Shown here piece by piece: positions 1 to 9,695 of a stretch of 21,378 nucleotides of DNA. How positions within the stretch are numbered: position 1 is the first letter of the stretch; each line of letters opens with the position of its first letter. The position numbers and the translations under genes are program-made. The notes below the pieces were generated by a model. That model was not told the origin of the DNA and searched no databases. It saw only the letters and a list, made by a program, of their open reading frames with translations. Source of the DNA: Phaeoceros laevis (taxonomy: Eukaryota > Anthocerotophyta > Anthocerotopsida > Notothyladales); NCBI GenBank assembly GCA_049999765.1, contig JBNGIQ010009127.1, positions 1 to 21,378 on the forward strand, written 5' to 3'.

Positions 1-200
1 TTTTTAGTTTTCTTTTTTTATAATTATTTCCCCTCCCTTTCCCCTTCTCCCCTCATGTTATCCCCTTACCAAGATTGGTACCAAGATTGGTGGCATGGGA
101 GTGGTGGGGAGAAATTCCTTAACACGGGACTTGCGGAAGATCCATTTGACAATCTTGACTCAGGCACGCAAGAGGCGCGGCTGGCCAGATCCCAGCTAAT

Positions 201-268
201 GTCACAAGCTAGGGTAAGGTGTCACAAGCTCACAAGCTAGGGTAAGGTGTCACAAGCTAGGGCAAGGC
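201..268. repeat. Short tandem repeat, about 20-bp unit
   Basis: A unit beginning GTCACAAGCT and continuing AGGGTAAGGT occurs three times, with one shortened copy between. The last copy has GGCAAGG in place of GGTAAGG. It lies just left of a GC-rich repeat and an assembly gap, so the whole left edge looks like simple-repeat DNA. No coding role is seen. Confidence 0.8.
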
Positions 269-335
269 AAGAGAGCGTGGCGCGGAACGGAACGGGCCAG
301 GCTAGGCCGTTGTGCAAGGCGGCTGGCTGGTAGCG

Positions 336-511
336 AGGAGCGCGGANNNNNNNNNNNNNNNNNNNNNNNNNNNNNNNNNNNNNNNNNNNNNNNNNNNNNN
401 NNNNNNNNNNNNNNNNNNNNNNNNNNNNNNNNNNNNNNNNNNNNNNGGAGGGAGGGAGGAGCGCGGACGGACCACGGAGGCAGGGAGGAGCGCGGACGGA
501 CCACGGAGGCA
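336..511. repeat. GC-rich 29-bp tandem array spanning an assembly gap
   Basis: Two identical adjacent 29-bp units (454-482 and 483-511) contain GAGCGCGGACGGACC. The bases just left of the N run (about 336-346) match the start of the same unit. The gap therefore most likely lies inside the array and was caused by it. The true copy number is unknown. Confidence 0.8.
347..446. other. Assembly gap of 100 Ns
   Basis: Exactly 100 undetermined bases, a typical placeholder length, flanked on both sides by the same GC-rich repeat. Reading frames drawn across it have no meaning. Confidence 0.97.
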
Positions 512-540
512 GGGAGGCGCCCGCCCCGTCCACAGCTGCT

Positions 541-2159
541 AGGACAAGGCGGGGTTACAATTTCTTTTAACTTTGCTATCATTCCCTGCAGAAGGTCAGA
601 TTGCGACAGCCCGGTGGCCGTGCGCTTGCGGAAGCTAGCTCTGCCCAGGCCTGGGAGCGGTCAGGAGGCACCTGGTGGGCGCCATTTTTCTGAATGGCTG
701 GCCACTAGGCCAAGTGGCGGGCTACCGTAGCGGGCGCACAAGGAGTAGGAGCGCATCATTGGCTTGGTCTTCTTCTCTAACTTTTTTTTAAATAAGGAAG
801 GTGCTGTGTGCGCGAGAAGCCGGCAAAGTACGGGACGGGGCGTAGAAGGCTGTAGCGCAAGGATTGGTTTCCCCCCTTCCATAACTCTATTTTAAGCTGT
901 TGATTGAGGCTATGCGGGACTGAGGCCAAGCGGAGGGTCGTGTACGCCAGTACAGTCCAATCAGGACCAGCTGTACAAGACGCAACGCACATGCGTGAAT
1001 GAAGGCGTCCGAGGATTCACCCTTCCTTTGGTGAGAATAGACTTACATTTTTAATGTTGACTACAATAATGGTGTTATCCATGGGCCATGATAGCAGTTG
1101 CTAGTGTGGCGCGCGCATGAAGTGAAGGAAGGAGGGAAGCACCAAAGGTTTTGTGCTCTTTTAACTTTGTTTATTTTCTAATGATGGCCTAATGATGGCC
1201 ATTACTTTGTGCATAATTAAGGGTTGAAGAGCGGCACCAGGGACCCCACGGGAGGATCGTATTTCTTTAAGATGGGTTAATGAGCATGGTGTATTTCCCC
1301 CTTCCACAAGGAGAAGGTGTACAAGGGTTTTGAGCTTACTTTTTCTCCATTTAATGGTCTGACCATGTTGAAGACACAACGGGGTGTTGACTCGGTCATG
1401 ATAGCAACCTGGCCAAGCCAGTACTTAGTCCGTGTGGCCGTAGAGGTGGGCGGTCAAGGCGTTAAAGCATGAATATGTTGAAGGAGATACCTGAAAGGTG
1501 ATTTGCGTATTTCTAATTTGTTTTTTTGGGATACTGGCCATAGGCCGGTCCAGCAGCCAGCATGTGTGACTACAAGCGGGTGTAGCCAGGCCGGGCCGTG
1601 CTCCAAGGCACCAAGTGGACAGGTGGCGTCCTACTTCAGTTAACTTCTGTGCTGGCCAGAGACGGGCCAAGGACTGAAATGTGTGGGAACCATTTTTCTA
1701 TCGCGGGACAGGCAATGGGCTAACCAGTACAAGAGCTGTGGAGAGCAGGTGGACAAGATCCGCTATCGTCAGGCCGTGCTGACAGGAGCAAGAGACATAT
1801 GGCGCCATGTTTTATGATACCCTTTATGGTTACATGATGGCGGGGTAGTCAGATGTGGCGTGATTTGAAGGGAGGCATGAGATTACATTTTTCTAAGAAG
1901 TACTGGCAGGCTGGGAATTAGCCCGTGGGTATGCAAGCGAACACTTGAATGGAGGGAGTGTTAACTAACATTCTTTTTAACTAATTTGGCTGTACCTGTT
2001 ACGATGCCATTGACAGGGGAGTGGTAGCTATTTAGGTTGTGTATTCTGCTGGTGATTTTGGGACAGCAGTCAGACTAAGTGACGGTGGGCGGGATGAAGC
2101 GGGCATGGGCCCAGTCTCTTCCACCATCTGTGCGGGATGAATCGCAACAAACATAGAGA
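541..2159. other. Gene-poor stretch with weak coding-like islands
   Basis: No convincing gene. GC-rich blocks alternate every 100-200 bases with T-rich patches such as ATTTTTCT or TTTTAACTTT (near 561, 775, 1045, 1158, 1690, 1887 and 1968). Some plus-strand blocks read open for 25-35 codons, for example 1711-1818 with an Arg/Gln-rich, coiled-coil-like composition. This could be a decayed multi-exon gene or transposon feeding into the coiled-coil frame at 2160, but the exons cannot be joined with confidence. Confidence 0.35.
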
Positions 2160-2636
2160 TTGTTGAATGCTTGTCTACAGGAGCAGGAGCATCTGACTCG
2201 GAAGGCCAAGGATTTGGACAGGGACCTGGTCAAATCGGCAGTGGCGGGCGTGAGGGCTGGTACAAGGTTGGAAAAGGTGACGCGCCAAAACAAGGAGCTG
2301 AGAGAGGAAATTGCCAAGCAGCGGAAACTTCTGGAGGAGAAACGAACGATGTCCTAGCAGTTGCGGGCGGATATTTTGGATGATGTGATATATGCTCATG
2401 AGCGGATGGAGCGAAGAACTGCACAGTTGGGAGCAACGGAGGCCAAGCTGCTGGCCCTGGAGCGGATGCAGCCGGAGAAGGAGCTCTGGAATCACACTGT
2501 CTTAGGGGCGTGGGAGTATAAGCATGATGTTTTGTACGGTAACTTCATGCGGTGAAGAGACAAGACAAAAGCTTTGATTGATGCAGTCTTGGGTGTGAAA
2601 CCGGAGGAGCCAACGACAGGGAATATCGCCAAATAA
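2160..2636 (+). pseudogene. Decayed coiled-coil reading frame with two in-frame stops
   Basis: One reading frame runs from 2160 to a TAA at 2634-2636 but is cut by TAG at 2355-2357 and TGA at 2553-2555. Before, between and after the stops it stays strongly coding-like, rich in Glu, Lys, Arg, Gln and Leu with heptad-like spacing (for example NKELREEIAKQRKLLEEKR). A good splice acceptor (TTGTCTACAG, ending at 2180) precedes the Glu-rich part in phase 0, so the true exon may start at 2181. I do not recognise the family; a transposon-encoded or structural coiled-coil protein is possible. A pseudogene is the simplest reading, since three consecutive segments share the frame. Confidence 0.5.
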
Positions 2637-2639
2637 GTG

Positions 2640-3428
2640 GTAATTTTAGCTAAGTAAGATTATGAGTGATACTTAAGGATTGGATTTGACTTTGATTTGA
2701 TTTGAGTCTAACTATACTTGTGGGGCCCACGAGGCATGTACTTAGAATAATTCCCTTCTCTCTTAGCAGTAGTAAAATAAGTTGATGGATGGGTAGGGCC
2801 CACCAAATGGATAGGCTAAGAGAGGATAGGGATAAGGATTTTAGAGATAGGATAGAGTGAGGTGGCCCAACCAAGAGGCAGGAGGGGATTTCGATAGAGA
2901 GATGGGGATTTTCTCCCCTTAAGGAAGAGAGAGGCAGGACTCTGCCCCTATATGTACCCCTCTCTCCTCATTTGGAAGGGTGACCTCCTTCTATACAAGC
3001 TTTGGCACTTAAAGCTCTGTGTCTGTCCTTGTGCAGGTGGTTTGCCCGGCTCGGTGGAAGAGATCCCTTGTGCTCCTAGCCCTGCCGCCCTTGGAGGTCT
3101 TGTGTGGAGGTTTTGTGTGGAGATTGTGCTGATCAGTTGTTGTGAGTAAGGCCGGTAGCCCTCGGATTGTGTTGCAGGTCCGCATCTAGGAGAATGGTGG
3201 GGGGGGAGGAAAGCTAGTACCCTCCTACCCCCGGATAGATGCGTTGACAAGCTGCAGAGTGTGGCTCCTGGAGGTCTAGCTCGTTGCAAGTGGAGACTCG
3301 CGGTACAGTGGATGCCTCGCGAAGAACCTGGACTGTGCAGATCTTGGGGAAGAGTATGACACTTGGGTGAGGTGTTGGTACCCGGCTCGTGAAGCAGCTA
3401 GAGGGCGAGGACCTTGTTTTCTGTGGCA
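2640..3428 (+). other. LTR-like or promoter-like non-coding stretch
   Basis: No gene seen. The part near 2725-2870 holds three loosely similar GGGCCCAC or GGCCCAAC blocks. A TATA-like CTATATG lies at 2948-2954, followed by pyrimidine-rich leader-like sequence and several TGCAGGT motifs, an order seen in plant LTR retrotransposon LTRs. No matching second LTR, primer-binding site or gag-pol frame could be confirmed, so this stays tentative. Confidence 0.25.
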
Positions 3429-3597
3429 GGAGGTATCACTCGGAGGTTGAAGTAGGGAACGCACGTCTTCGCCGAGAAGACGGAGTACCAGAAGACCGGA
3501 GGTAGAGTCTCCGGAGGCATCACTCGGAGGTTGAAGTAGGGAAACGCACGTCTTCGCCGAGAAGACGGAGTACCAGAAGACCGGAGGTGGCGTCTCA
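3429..3597. repeat. Tandem duplication of an 84/85-bp unit
   Basis: Unit 1 (3429-3512) and unit 2 (3513-3597) are almost identical, both containing ATCACTCGGAGGTTGAAGTA and CTTCGCCGAGAAGACGG. Unit 2 has one extra A, and the units differ at a few bases near their right ends. Each unit also holds a small inverted repeat, GTCTTCGCCGAGAAGAC. The high identity suggests a recent duplication. No gene overlaps it. Confidence 0.9.
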
Positions 3598-4073
3598 TAG
3601 CTTAGTTAGGCAGGTTGTTGGCGATGTTGGGTAATGTGCAGGTGATGGAGGGGAGTAGGTGTTAGAAGGCAAGGGAGTTCGGCACGGTGTGTCCTTGGGT
3701 GGCCTCAACACCCTCAACACCGACCTTTGGAAGTGTGACAAGTTGTCAATAGGGAATCGTCTGGTGGCAAGAAAGTTTCCGGTGGGCGAACTCCCGAAAG
3801 AGATATCCAGGTGGTAGGGATTCTCTGGAAGGAGGGTTTGGTAGTAACGCAACGGGAGAGCAAGAAGTTTACAGCCGAGGGGTGTTTGGTGGAAACCTCT
3901 GGACTGTGGGCTTGACGGAGGACAGGTTCTGATGAGTGGAATCTAAGTTTGGTTGTTTGCAGAGCCTTCTGAGTGCATTTTGAGCCGATTCAGCTTCACT
4001 TCAAGTCTCCGAGGGAACGAAACCTCAAGTACTTCAACGTACAAAGGGATAAATTCTACCTCCGAGTTACTAT
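3598..4073. other. Non-coding stretch, nothing recognised
   Basis: No reading frame with family features, no RNA gene and no strong repeat were seen. It separates the tandem duplication from the 3' flank of the first DRP4-like locus. Confidence 0.4.
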
Positions 4074-4141
4074 AGTTGAGCTAAACCCATTACATCCAAT
4101 CCTAGCTAGTTGAGCTAAACCCATTACATCCAATCCTAGCT
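4074..4141. repeat. Perfect 34-bp tandem duplication
   Basis: The unit AGTTGAGCTAAACCCATTAC plus 14 further bases occurs twice back to back (4074-4107 and 4108-4141). It lies 20 bases beyond the stop codon of the DRP4-like locus, in its presumed 3' UTR or flank. Confidence 0.93.
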
Positions 4142-4161
4142 AGCTACCGCTGCTTCATTCA

Positions 4162-6766
4162 TTAAGAAGATCCTTGGATCAAAGACGACGACCTGTCCAT
4201 GGAATTGAAGACCGTCCCCAATGCCTTGCGAAGCACCGACTCGCTGTGCGTGAGCCTCCTCTTGCGCTGGGCAAGCACGATGTCTTCCTCCATGATCCGT
4301 TCCAGGAAGCCGTCGGATGATGTCTGGGAGAGCAGATTGTCATGGACGCCCTCCACCAGGGCCAGCTGCAGAGAGTACTTGATCTCGTGGGGTAGGTTGT
4401 CTCGGCAATTCGCTTCTGGATCACAGCCAGTATGCTGCCAAGGACAGTTTCATGTCCCACGCCGCCTAGTCTCAAGGCAAAAACGAAACAACAGAGGATT
4501 CAATAACCTCGTGATACGCGTAGGATCCTCAGCAGCACTTGCGTAGGATCCTGAGCAGCACTTGGAAGAACCACATGTGACTGTACAATCACAAGAAGCT
4601 GGCTCTGGTTGAATTACCTGATGGTCCGCCGAGACTCGGCATTCTGTCATCTCCTCGAGGCCAATCGGACCGATCTCCTTTTCCTGATGATCAAGAGGAG
4701 GTGTATCATCTTCATCCCCACCTTCCGATGACCTTCTTCTCGCTGCCAGTTTGGCCGCGACCGAGCGGACAATGTCAATGTAGAGGCGATTCTTTGTGAA
4801 GATAACAAGCTGCTCTTTGCGAAGCATTCTGTCCAGAAACCTTGAGCACTGCTCTTGGCTCTCTGAGATGACCTTGCGTGCCGCTGTTTGGCTTGCAGAC
4901 CACAGCGCCGGGTATCCTTCACACGCATTTTTCACCACCTGTTCGTGGGTCACACGGAAATTAGCTAGATCTATGTCAAGGCACATGATCAGACTTGGTT
5001 TCAAGTCAGCATCGGGCTTCATGTATGCGTACCTGCATGTGCACAGCTTCCGCAAGCAGATGTGTTTTCTCGACAAGCTCTTCACACTTGACGGAAATCT
5101 TGTCCAGTTGCTTGCGGACAAGACTGTCGAACACCTGACCGGAGAGGAAGTTTGGCAGGTTGACGCCTTTGCATTCGGTCATCATCTCCATGATCTCTTT
5201 GGTCTTGGAAGTGGACATGAGGTCGGACCCCGAACTTCCCAGGTCCTCAGCGAATTCTGCAGGGAGAAATTTGACAATTTTACAAACAGGTAAGACATCG
5301 AATTTGTTGCAAGCAACATATAAATCTGGAGGGCTTCAGAGCTAGCGGATACTCACTTGTAAACATCTCATCCAAGCGTGCCGGATAATGCATCTCAGGG
5401 TCGTCCGGGTGTGTTTCGAAATTTCCCTGGATGACAAGCTTCTTCATGGTGTCTGTCCTCAATGCGGTGGTTTTGGAGAACACCAAGAGTGCTTGCGTCT
5501 TGTCCTCCACTCCAGGAGGCAGCGACGCAAGTTCTTGCCGTTTCAGGGCCAGCTCTGTTGATCAGTGCGCCAACACAATTTCATTCAATTGAAGCAAGTG
5601 GAAGATTCGGCATACAAACATACATCCGACGAGTCAAGATTCAACAGCAGGCACAGACTACAGCTTTACGTTTCTCAATCTCCGTCATGATTTTCGGCAG
5701 GCATCGCCTGACGTTGTCGGCCTGGATCTGTGTGAGGCGCTCAGGGAGAGAGGGGATTCCCACAATGTGCTTGTCCAGCTTGGACAGAAGCGGGTGCGAA
5801 GCGAACAGCTCTCTCTCCAGAATCCTGGCTTCTTGGTGGGTCTCGGTATCAGCGACCCTGTTTCTGACACAGATGTATCCCAGTCCGATTTTGACGGCGT
5901 CGGTGGTCACAAGCCCTCTGGCGATTTGTCCACCTTGGTGACCACAGCCAGCGTTCTCTCGCCCGACTTGTCCGCCTGCTGCGACATGCGGATGCTCTCG
6001 CAGGTCGGGAAATCCACACTCGCCGACAGCACATTGAGGACGACGCTCTCGGGCGAGCTGATGTAGTGCCGGATGATGTCGGCGATCTGCTCGTAGATGT
6101 TCTCCGGTTGCCCGTGGACAGGCACGCGAGTGATGCCTGGCAAATCCACCATGGTCAGGTCGGGCGCGTCCGATTTGCGGATGTGGAGCGAGATGGGCTG
6201 GTTGGAGATGCCCTTGCTCCGTCCGGCAAGCTTGTTCTGGGCAATCACCACCGCTGCTTCGATTTCGTCCTCGTCGATCTCTTCCCTCACACCTTCATAC
6301 GCGATTGTGATGGCCTCATCGCTGCGGGAGCCCCAGAATCCTTAGCCTCCGACGAACTCATGGCCATGGATCATGACAACCAGCCAGCGATCTAGCTACG
6401 GCGGACAAATGCAAAATTGATACATGTCGACAATGTCTGGCATGGAGCGCAACATTTGAATGGGTGTAGCACTGACCTTGAAGCCTGCAGGCGCAGAATG
6501 AGGGGCACCCTTGTTGCGATTCCTTGGCCGCGCGGCAGGCTGATTCCGGCCAGGGACTCCAGGACGCTCGACTTGCCAGACGACTGGTCTCCCACCACCA
6601 CGATGGTGGGCAGCGCGATGCCTTCCTCCATCACTCCCAGGTCCCGGAGCTTGTCCACCATGTCCAGCATAGGTCGAATTTTCTGCTGGAATTTCCTTTG
6701 CAGAGGCGTGCCGGCGCCATCCTCGGAGTTCGTGCCCCACTCCTTCTTCACCTGGTAGATCTGCAT
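4162..6766 (-). pseudogene. DRP4/Mx-like dynamin-related GTPase, frame-broken copy
   Basis: Dynamin-family large GTPases bind and remodel membranes by GTP-driven assembly; the DRP4 group is the plant branch nearest to animal Mx. Exons read on the minus strand: 6477-6766, 5670-6321, 5357-5554, 5033-5256, 4618-4938 and 4162-4465. Visible motifs are G1 GDQSSGKS, G3 DLPG, G4 TKVD, a helical stalk and a C-terminal GTPase effector domain (MEED then AQRKRRL). Compared with the paralogue at 17949-20357, 10 bases are lost after the G4 region, giving a TGA at 5907-5909. The last exon has a 1-base loss (TGA at 4421-4423) and a 2-base gain shortly after, so its frame is not restored; it is 304 bases long against 303. 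Long stretches of good coding sequence suggest recent decay or, in part, sequencing error. The start at 6766 gives a short leader before GTPLQRKF, as in the paralogue. Confidence 0.75.
4518..4563. repeat. 23-bp tandem duplication inside the last DRP4 intron
   Basis: GCGTAGGATCCTCAGCAGCA plus CTT occurs twice in a row (4518-4540 and 4541-4563) with one C/G difference. It lies inside the 152-base intron (4466-4617) before the effector-domain exon, which makes this the longest intron in the 3' half of the locus. Confidence 0.9.
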
Positions 6767-7251
6767 GTTCTTCTAACTGCGACTGCTCCGATTTGAGCAG
6801 GCTTCGGCACATTTCCAAGGGAGACTCGGCAACGAGGATCGACGAAGATGGAGCACAGCACCAGCTACCTGCACGCACAAGTTGGCTGTAGAGTTGGAAA
6901 ACGAAGAAACCTTTAAGTCCTTCAAACATCACGATGGAGACGAACATGAAGCGTCCAGGTGAGTACTGGAAATGCTTCATCTCCTTCTTTGGGGAGTTGG
7001 TTGCAAGCACGCGTCTGGTAACTTCGAGAATGATTGCTGTAAGCTGGACGCTTCAATTAATGCGTGTGTAGGATACAAAAGGTTTGGGCCACGGCGATTT
7101 GTTTGCTATGCAACTGATCACATGTGATTTGGAAGGATGAAACTTTTGATGAAATCAATCACATCACCTATTTCACCTGGCCGAAGCTAATCTTTTCAGT
7201 TGTGCTCTGTATCTTTCTAGTTTTCAGATCCTTATAGCTCTAGAGTTGCCC

Positions 7252-7323
7252 CACATTTGTGGAACACCGAGGCTTTGTTGTGACATGTCAAATGTGGAAC
7301 ACTAACACTTTGCTGTGACATGT
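7252..7323. repeat. Imperfect tandem repeat, about 36 bp
   Basis: Units 7252-7288 and 7289-7323 share TGTGGAACAC and TTGTGACATGT or TGCTGTGACATGT. They differ at several internal positions, so the duplication is older than the other tandem copies in the window. Confidence 0.75.
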
Positions 7324-7528
7324 CCTAATCATCAACTCCAACATACTTGCTTGCTTCATAAATGCCTGCCTCTGATATATTGCCATTGTTTTGAGGAGTG
7401 ATCGTTGCCTCATGCATATGCCTGCCTCACAAATGTGTCTCATGACTGGTTCGCACATACTGCTACAACGGATATAGGAACGACTAATTTGATTCTATTT
7501 TCCAAAAGCAACCTTATTCATCCGCCAG

Positions 7529-7577
7529 CTAATGAGGGTTCAAGTCCACGGACGTGGACTTCAACATCCCTCATTAG
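7529..7577. repeat. Long hairpin with almost no loop
   Basis: CTAATGAGGG on the left pairs with CCCTCATTAG on the right. The inner arms TTCAAGTCCACG and CGTGGACTTCAA also pair, with three extra bases (CAT) bulged in the right arm and one G at the turn. The structure covers about 49 bases. It sits 87 bases past the stop codon of the dioxygenase, so it may lie in its 3' UTR; it could also be a MITE remnant. Confidence 0.88.
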
Positions 7578-7663
7578 TCCACATCCAAGTGGCAGCGCGC
7601 CCGATTGCACGAGTCGTCACGCGTGGTCGACCCACCTTACTACTTACTACTACATGCAGTTAA

Positions 7664-9166
7664 CTAACTGTGGGTCATGGTTTCACCCCAGTCTACTACC
7701 GGGTGGCCGTTGATGTAGTCTTCACCCTCATGGTCGTAGATGTTTTTGGTTTTGTCCAAATGGGAGTGGGGATCCAGCAGCAGGCCGGCTTTGGTGCGGT
7801 CAAATCTGCGGGAGGTGAGATACTGGTGCACCGTTTCGGTCAAGCGGTCGCCCCGCCGCCTACTGCGGTAGCGAGCAGGACCCAGCTCCGTAGCAGGCTC
7901 CAGGAGGCGGTCGTCCGCGAGTGCTACTGTGGTGATGAGGGAGACGCGGTGGCGGGGCCCCGTGAGCACCCGGTGGTACGTGGCGTGGTACCGGCCGTTG
8001 CTGATGGTCTCCATGTCGTCCCCGAAGTTGACCAGGGCGGCGTCCAGCAGAGCCGGCATGGTGAGCCAGTCGCCGTCCAGGTAGTACTGCAGTCCCCTCA
8101 CGCCGTCGGACACGTTGATATTGAACATGTTTTGGTCGGTGTGGGGCGTCAGTGCCGGGGCTGCGATGCATCCTGGCAGCAACCGCTGAGGCGGGCTGTG
8201 AGTGAACAGGGCTCTGGTGAAGAGGGCCCCGTACCGATCTGTGATGTAGGATGGTGGCAGGCCCAGGCCTTCCGCCAGAAGGCCCAGCACAAACTCCACA
8301 ATCTTTACCATCTTGTCCGAGTATTCCGTACATACTTGTCTGCAGGTAGGGCAGGGCAGCTCATGAGCTCTCAGGCAGCAATTGGGAAGCAAATTTATCA
8401 ATTGGCAAATTTTGCAAGCAAGCATAGGCACAGCCTTGGCAACTGCAGGGTCAAAATCGAGTAGCTTGCTACTGGACATGTCACGGACATAGAGACGTGC
8501 TCGATTCCCTTGTGGAGTCGGTATAGCGCGGCACCTTACTACTACTACCATCCTTTGAGCACCATTAAACTTGGTGACGTACCTGAAGCGCGGCACGGGT
8601 GGAGGCCAGACGTTGGCGCCTCTGTCCTGGGGCGGGGACATGTTGAAGCGGAACATCTCGCGGAATGTGGGAGTGTTTCCCTGAAGCTTGGCTTCCGCGG
8701 CGTTGGAAGCGGTGCTGAACATGGACTTATAGCCCGGCGCGATGTAGTGGGTGTTGCCAACCATCTTGCCCACCTCCTCGTCCTCCTCACACAGAGCGAA
8801 GAAGAGCGAGGTTTCCTTGCGCAACTGGTTCAGCTCCTCCATGTCCACCCCAAAGTTTTTCAAGTAGAAAACGCCCGCCTCCGCCCCTGCCCGCACCTCC
8901 TCAACCAGCTCCGCTCGCCTGCGGCTGCTTGAAACAGTATGACCATCTCCTCCCAAATTTAAATCCAGCCGGAGGCCTAGGTCTATTGCTCCCTCCACCA
9001 AGGCCCTCTGTGCCTTGCTCCAGCTTTCCGGCTTTTCCCGTGCTGCTGGGAATGGGAATTCCGATTCTTCCGATTCCAATTGCGACTTGAAGCTTCGCTT
9101 CACGTCACAGTCGACCACGGCCGATGAATCCGCTGCACCAAGAGAGGACAGAGCCGGCGCCATCAC
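7664..9166 (-). CDS. 2-oxoglutarate/Fe(II)-dependent dioxygenase
   Basis: Enzymes of this fold oxidise small molecules using O2, 2-oxoglutarate and Fe(II); the substrate cannot be read from the sequence. Exon 1 is 8583-9166 and exon 2 is 7664-8339, giving 419 residues. The N-terminal DIOX_N-like part includes GVFYLKNFGV near residues 98-107. The catalytic core has the iron triad His261, Asp263 (HTD) and His317, with the 2-oxoglutarate-binding pair Arg326 and Ser328 (RVS). The length is a little above the usual 300-380 because of an acidic N-terminal extension. The intron (8340-8582) is 243 bases, exactly 81 codons without a stop, so an unspliced message would encode 500 residues. Splice sites are AG/GTACGT and CCTGCAG/A. 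The start is the first of two adjacent Met codons; the second is equally possible. All key residues are present, so the gene is probably functional. Confidence 0.88.
   Translation of the reverse strand: MMAPALSSLGAADSSAVVDCDVKRSFKSQLESEESEFPFPAAREKPESWSKAQRALVEGAIDLGLRLDLNLGGDGHTVSSSRRRAELVEEVRAGAEAGVFYLKNFGVDMEELNQLRKETSLFFALCEEDEEVGKMVGNTHYIAPGYKSMFSTASNAAEAKLQGNTPTFREMFRFNMSPPQDRGANVWPPPVPRFRYVTKFNGAQRMVVVVRCRAIPTPQGNRARLYVRDMSSSKLLDFDPAVAKAVPMLACKICQLINLLPNCCLRAHELPCPTCRQVCTEYSDKMVKIVEFVLGLLAEGLGLPPSYITDRYGALFTRALFTHSPPQRLLPGCIAAPALTPHTDQNMFNINVSDGVRGLQYYLDGDWLTMPALLDAALVNFGDDMETISNGRYHATYHRVLTGPRHRVSLITTVALADDRLLEPATELGPARYRSRRRGDRLTETVHQYLTSRRFDRTKAGLLLDPHSHLDKTKNIYDHEGEDYINGHPVVDWGETMTHS
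8340..8582 (-). other. In-frame stop-free intron (exitron-like)
   Basis: The sole intron of the dioxygenase has canonical GTACGT and CCTGCAG ends and is a multiple of three. It contains no stop in the host frame. The family alignment runs directly from the PPVPRF part to VCTEYSDKM, so removal gives the expected protein, while retention would insert 81 residues, Cys-rich near the end, between N-terminal domain and catalytic core. It contains a short GTA/TAG microsatellite near 8534-8548. Confidence 0.72.
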
Positions 9167-9342
9167 AGATGCTACAATTCTTCACTATAGCTAGCTAGTA
9201 CTCAGTCTACAATTGCAAGCTAGCAAGCAATTTAACGATCGCGAGCGAGCGAGCTAGCTGTGGAGAGCTCACTTAGATTCCAAGCTAGCTGGGGCATATT
9301 CTTCAAGAAACTGATGGATGGTCTTCCGCAAATGGGACTCTT

Positions 9343-9360
9343 CTTCCGTACCTACGGAAG
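9343..9360. repeat. Perfect 8-bp hairpin
   Basis: CTTCCGTA, two loop bases (CC), then TACGGAAG. It lies about 180 bases upstream of the dioxygenase start codon and could be a promoter element or simply a small palindrome. Confidence 0.7.
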
Positions 9361-9629
9361 ATGCTTTCGAGGAGGCCACTTTCGAGTAGTATACTATAAT
9401 TGTTGTTTTCATTCAAGCAAGCTACAAGGCCCATGGCCGAAGCATCTCTAGCTACAAGTGGGAGCAGTTGTGTATGGGTGGGCCACGTCTGAGGTCGGTT
9501 TCAGGGCCTGCCAAAATGCAGACCTGTACAATACAACTGTTGGCAGGGGCCGACTTGCTTGCAAGCCGGTTTCAGTTGAGGTAAGTAAGCTGTCCCTTAC
9601 GGTACCATTGTGTACATGTCATTCCTCTT

Positions 9630-9693
9630 GTCATGTGAGATGGATTTGTAGACCTGGAGCATGCTCCAGGTCTACAAATCTATCTCACATGAC
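9630..9693. repeat. 64-bp near-perfect palindrome without a loop
   Basis: Two 32-base arms meet at GAGCA/TGCTC with no spacer and differ at only one pair (GATGGA against GATAGA as read on the arm). Each arm includes TTTGTAGACCTGGAG. It is absent from the corresponding part of the second duplicated copy, so it was inserted or formed after the duplication, or was lost from copy 2. No transposase lies nearby. Confidence 0.93.
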
Positions 9694-9695
9694 TT

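Larger units (their letters stand above)
6767..7663. other. Intergenic region between DRP4-like start and dioxygenase 3' end
   Basis: No supported gene. It must hold the promoter of the minus-strand DRP4-like locus near 6770-7000 and the 3' end of the minus-strand dioxygenase. It contains the imperfect direct repeat at 7252-7323 and the hairpin at 7529-7577, both listed separately. The rest is AT-rich without a recognisable signal. Confidence 0.5.

Noticed and set aside
6932-6961. Plus-strand ATG followed by a good GTGAGTAC donor
   Set aside because: Only eight codons before the donor and no matching downstream exon on the plus strand.
7529-7560. GGTTCAAGTCC resembling a tRNA B box
   Set aside because: No A box or cloverleaf could be folded; the sequence is explained by the hairpin at 7529-7577.
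7670-8464. Plus-strand 264-codon open frame
   Set aside because: Shadow of the GC-rich dioxygenase exon 2 and intron on the opposite strand; no recognisable motif.
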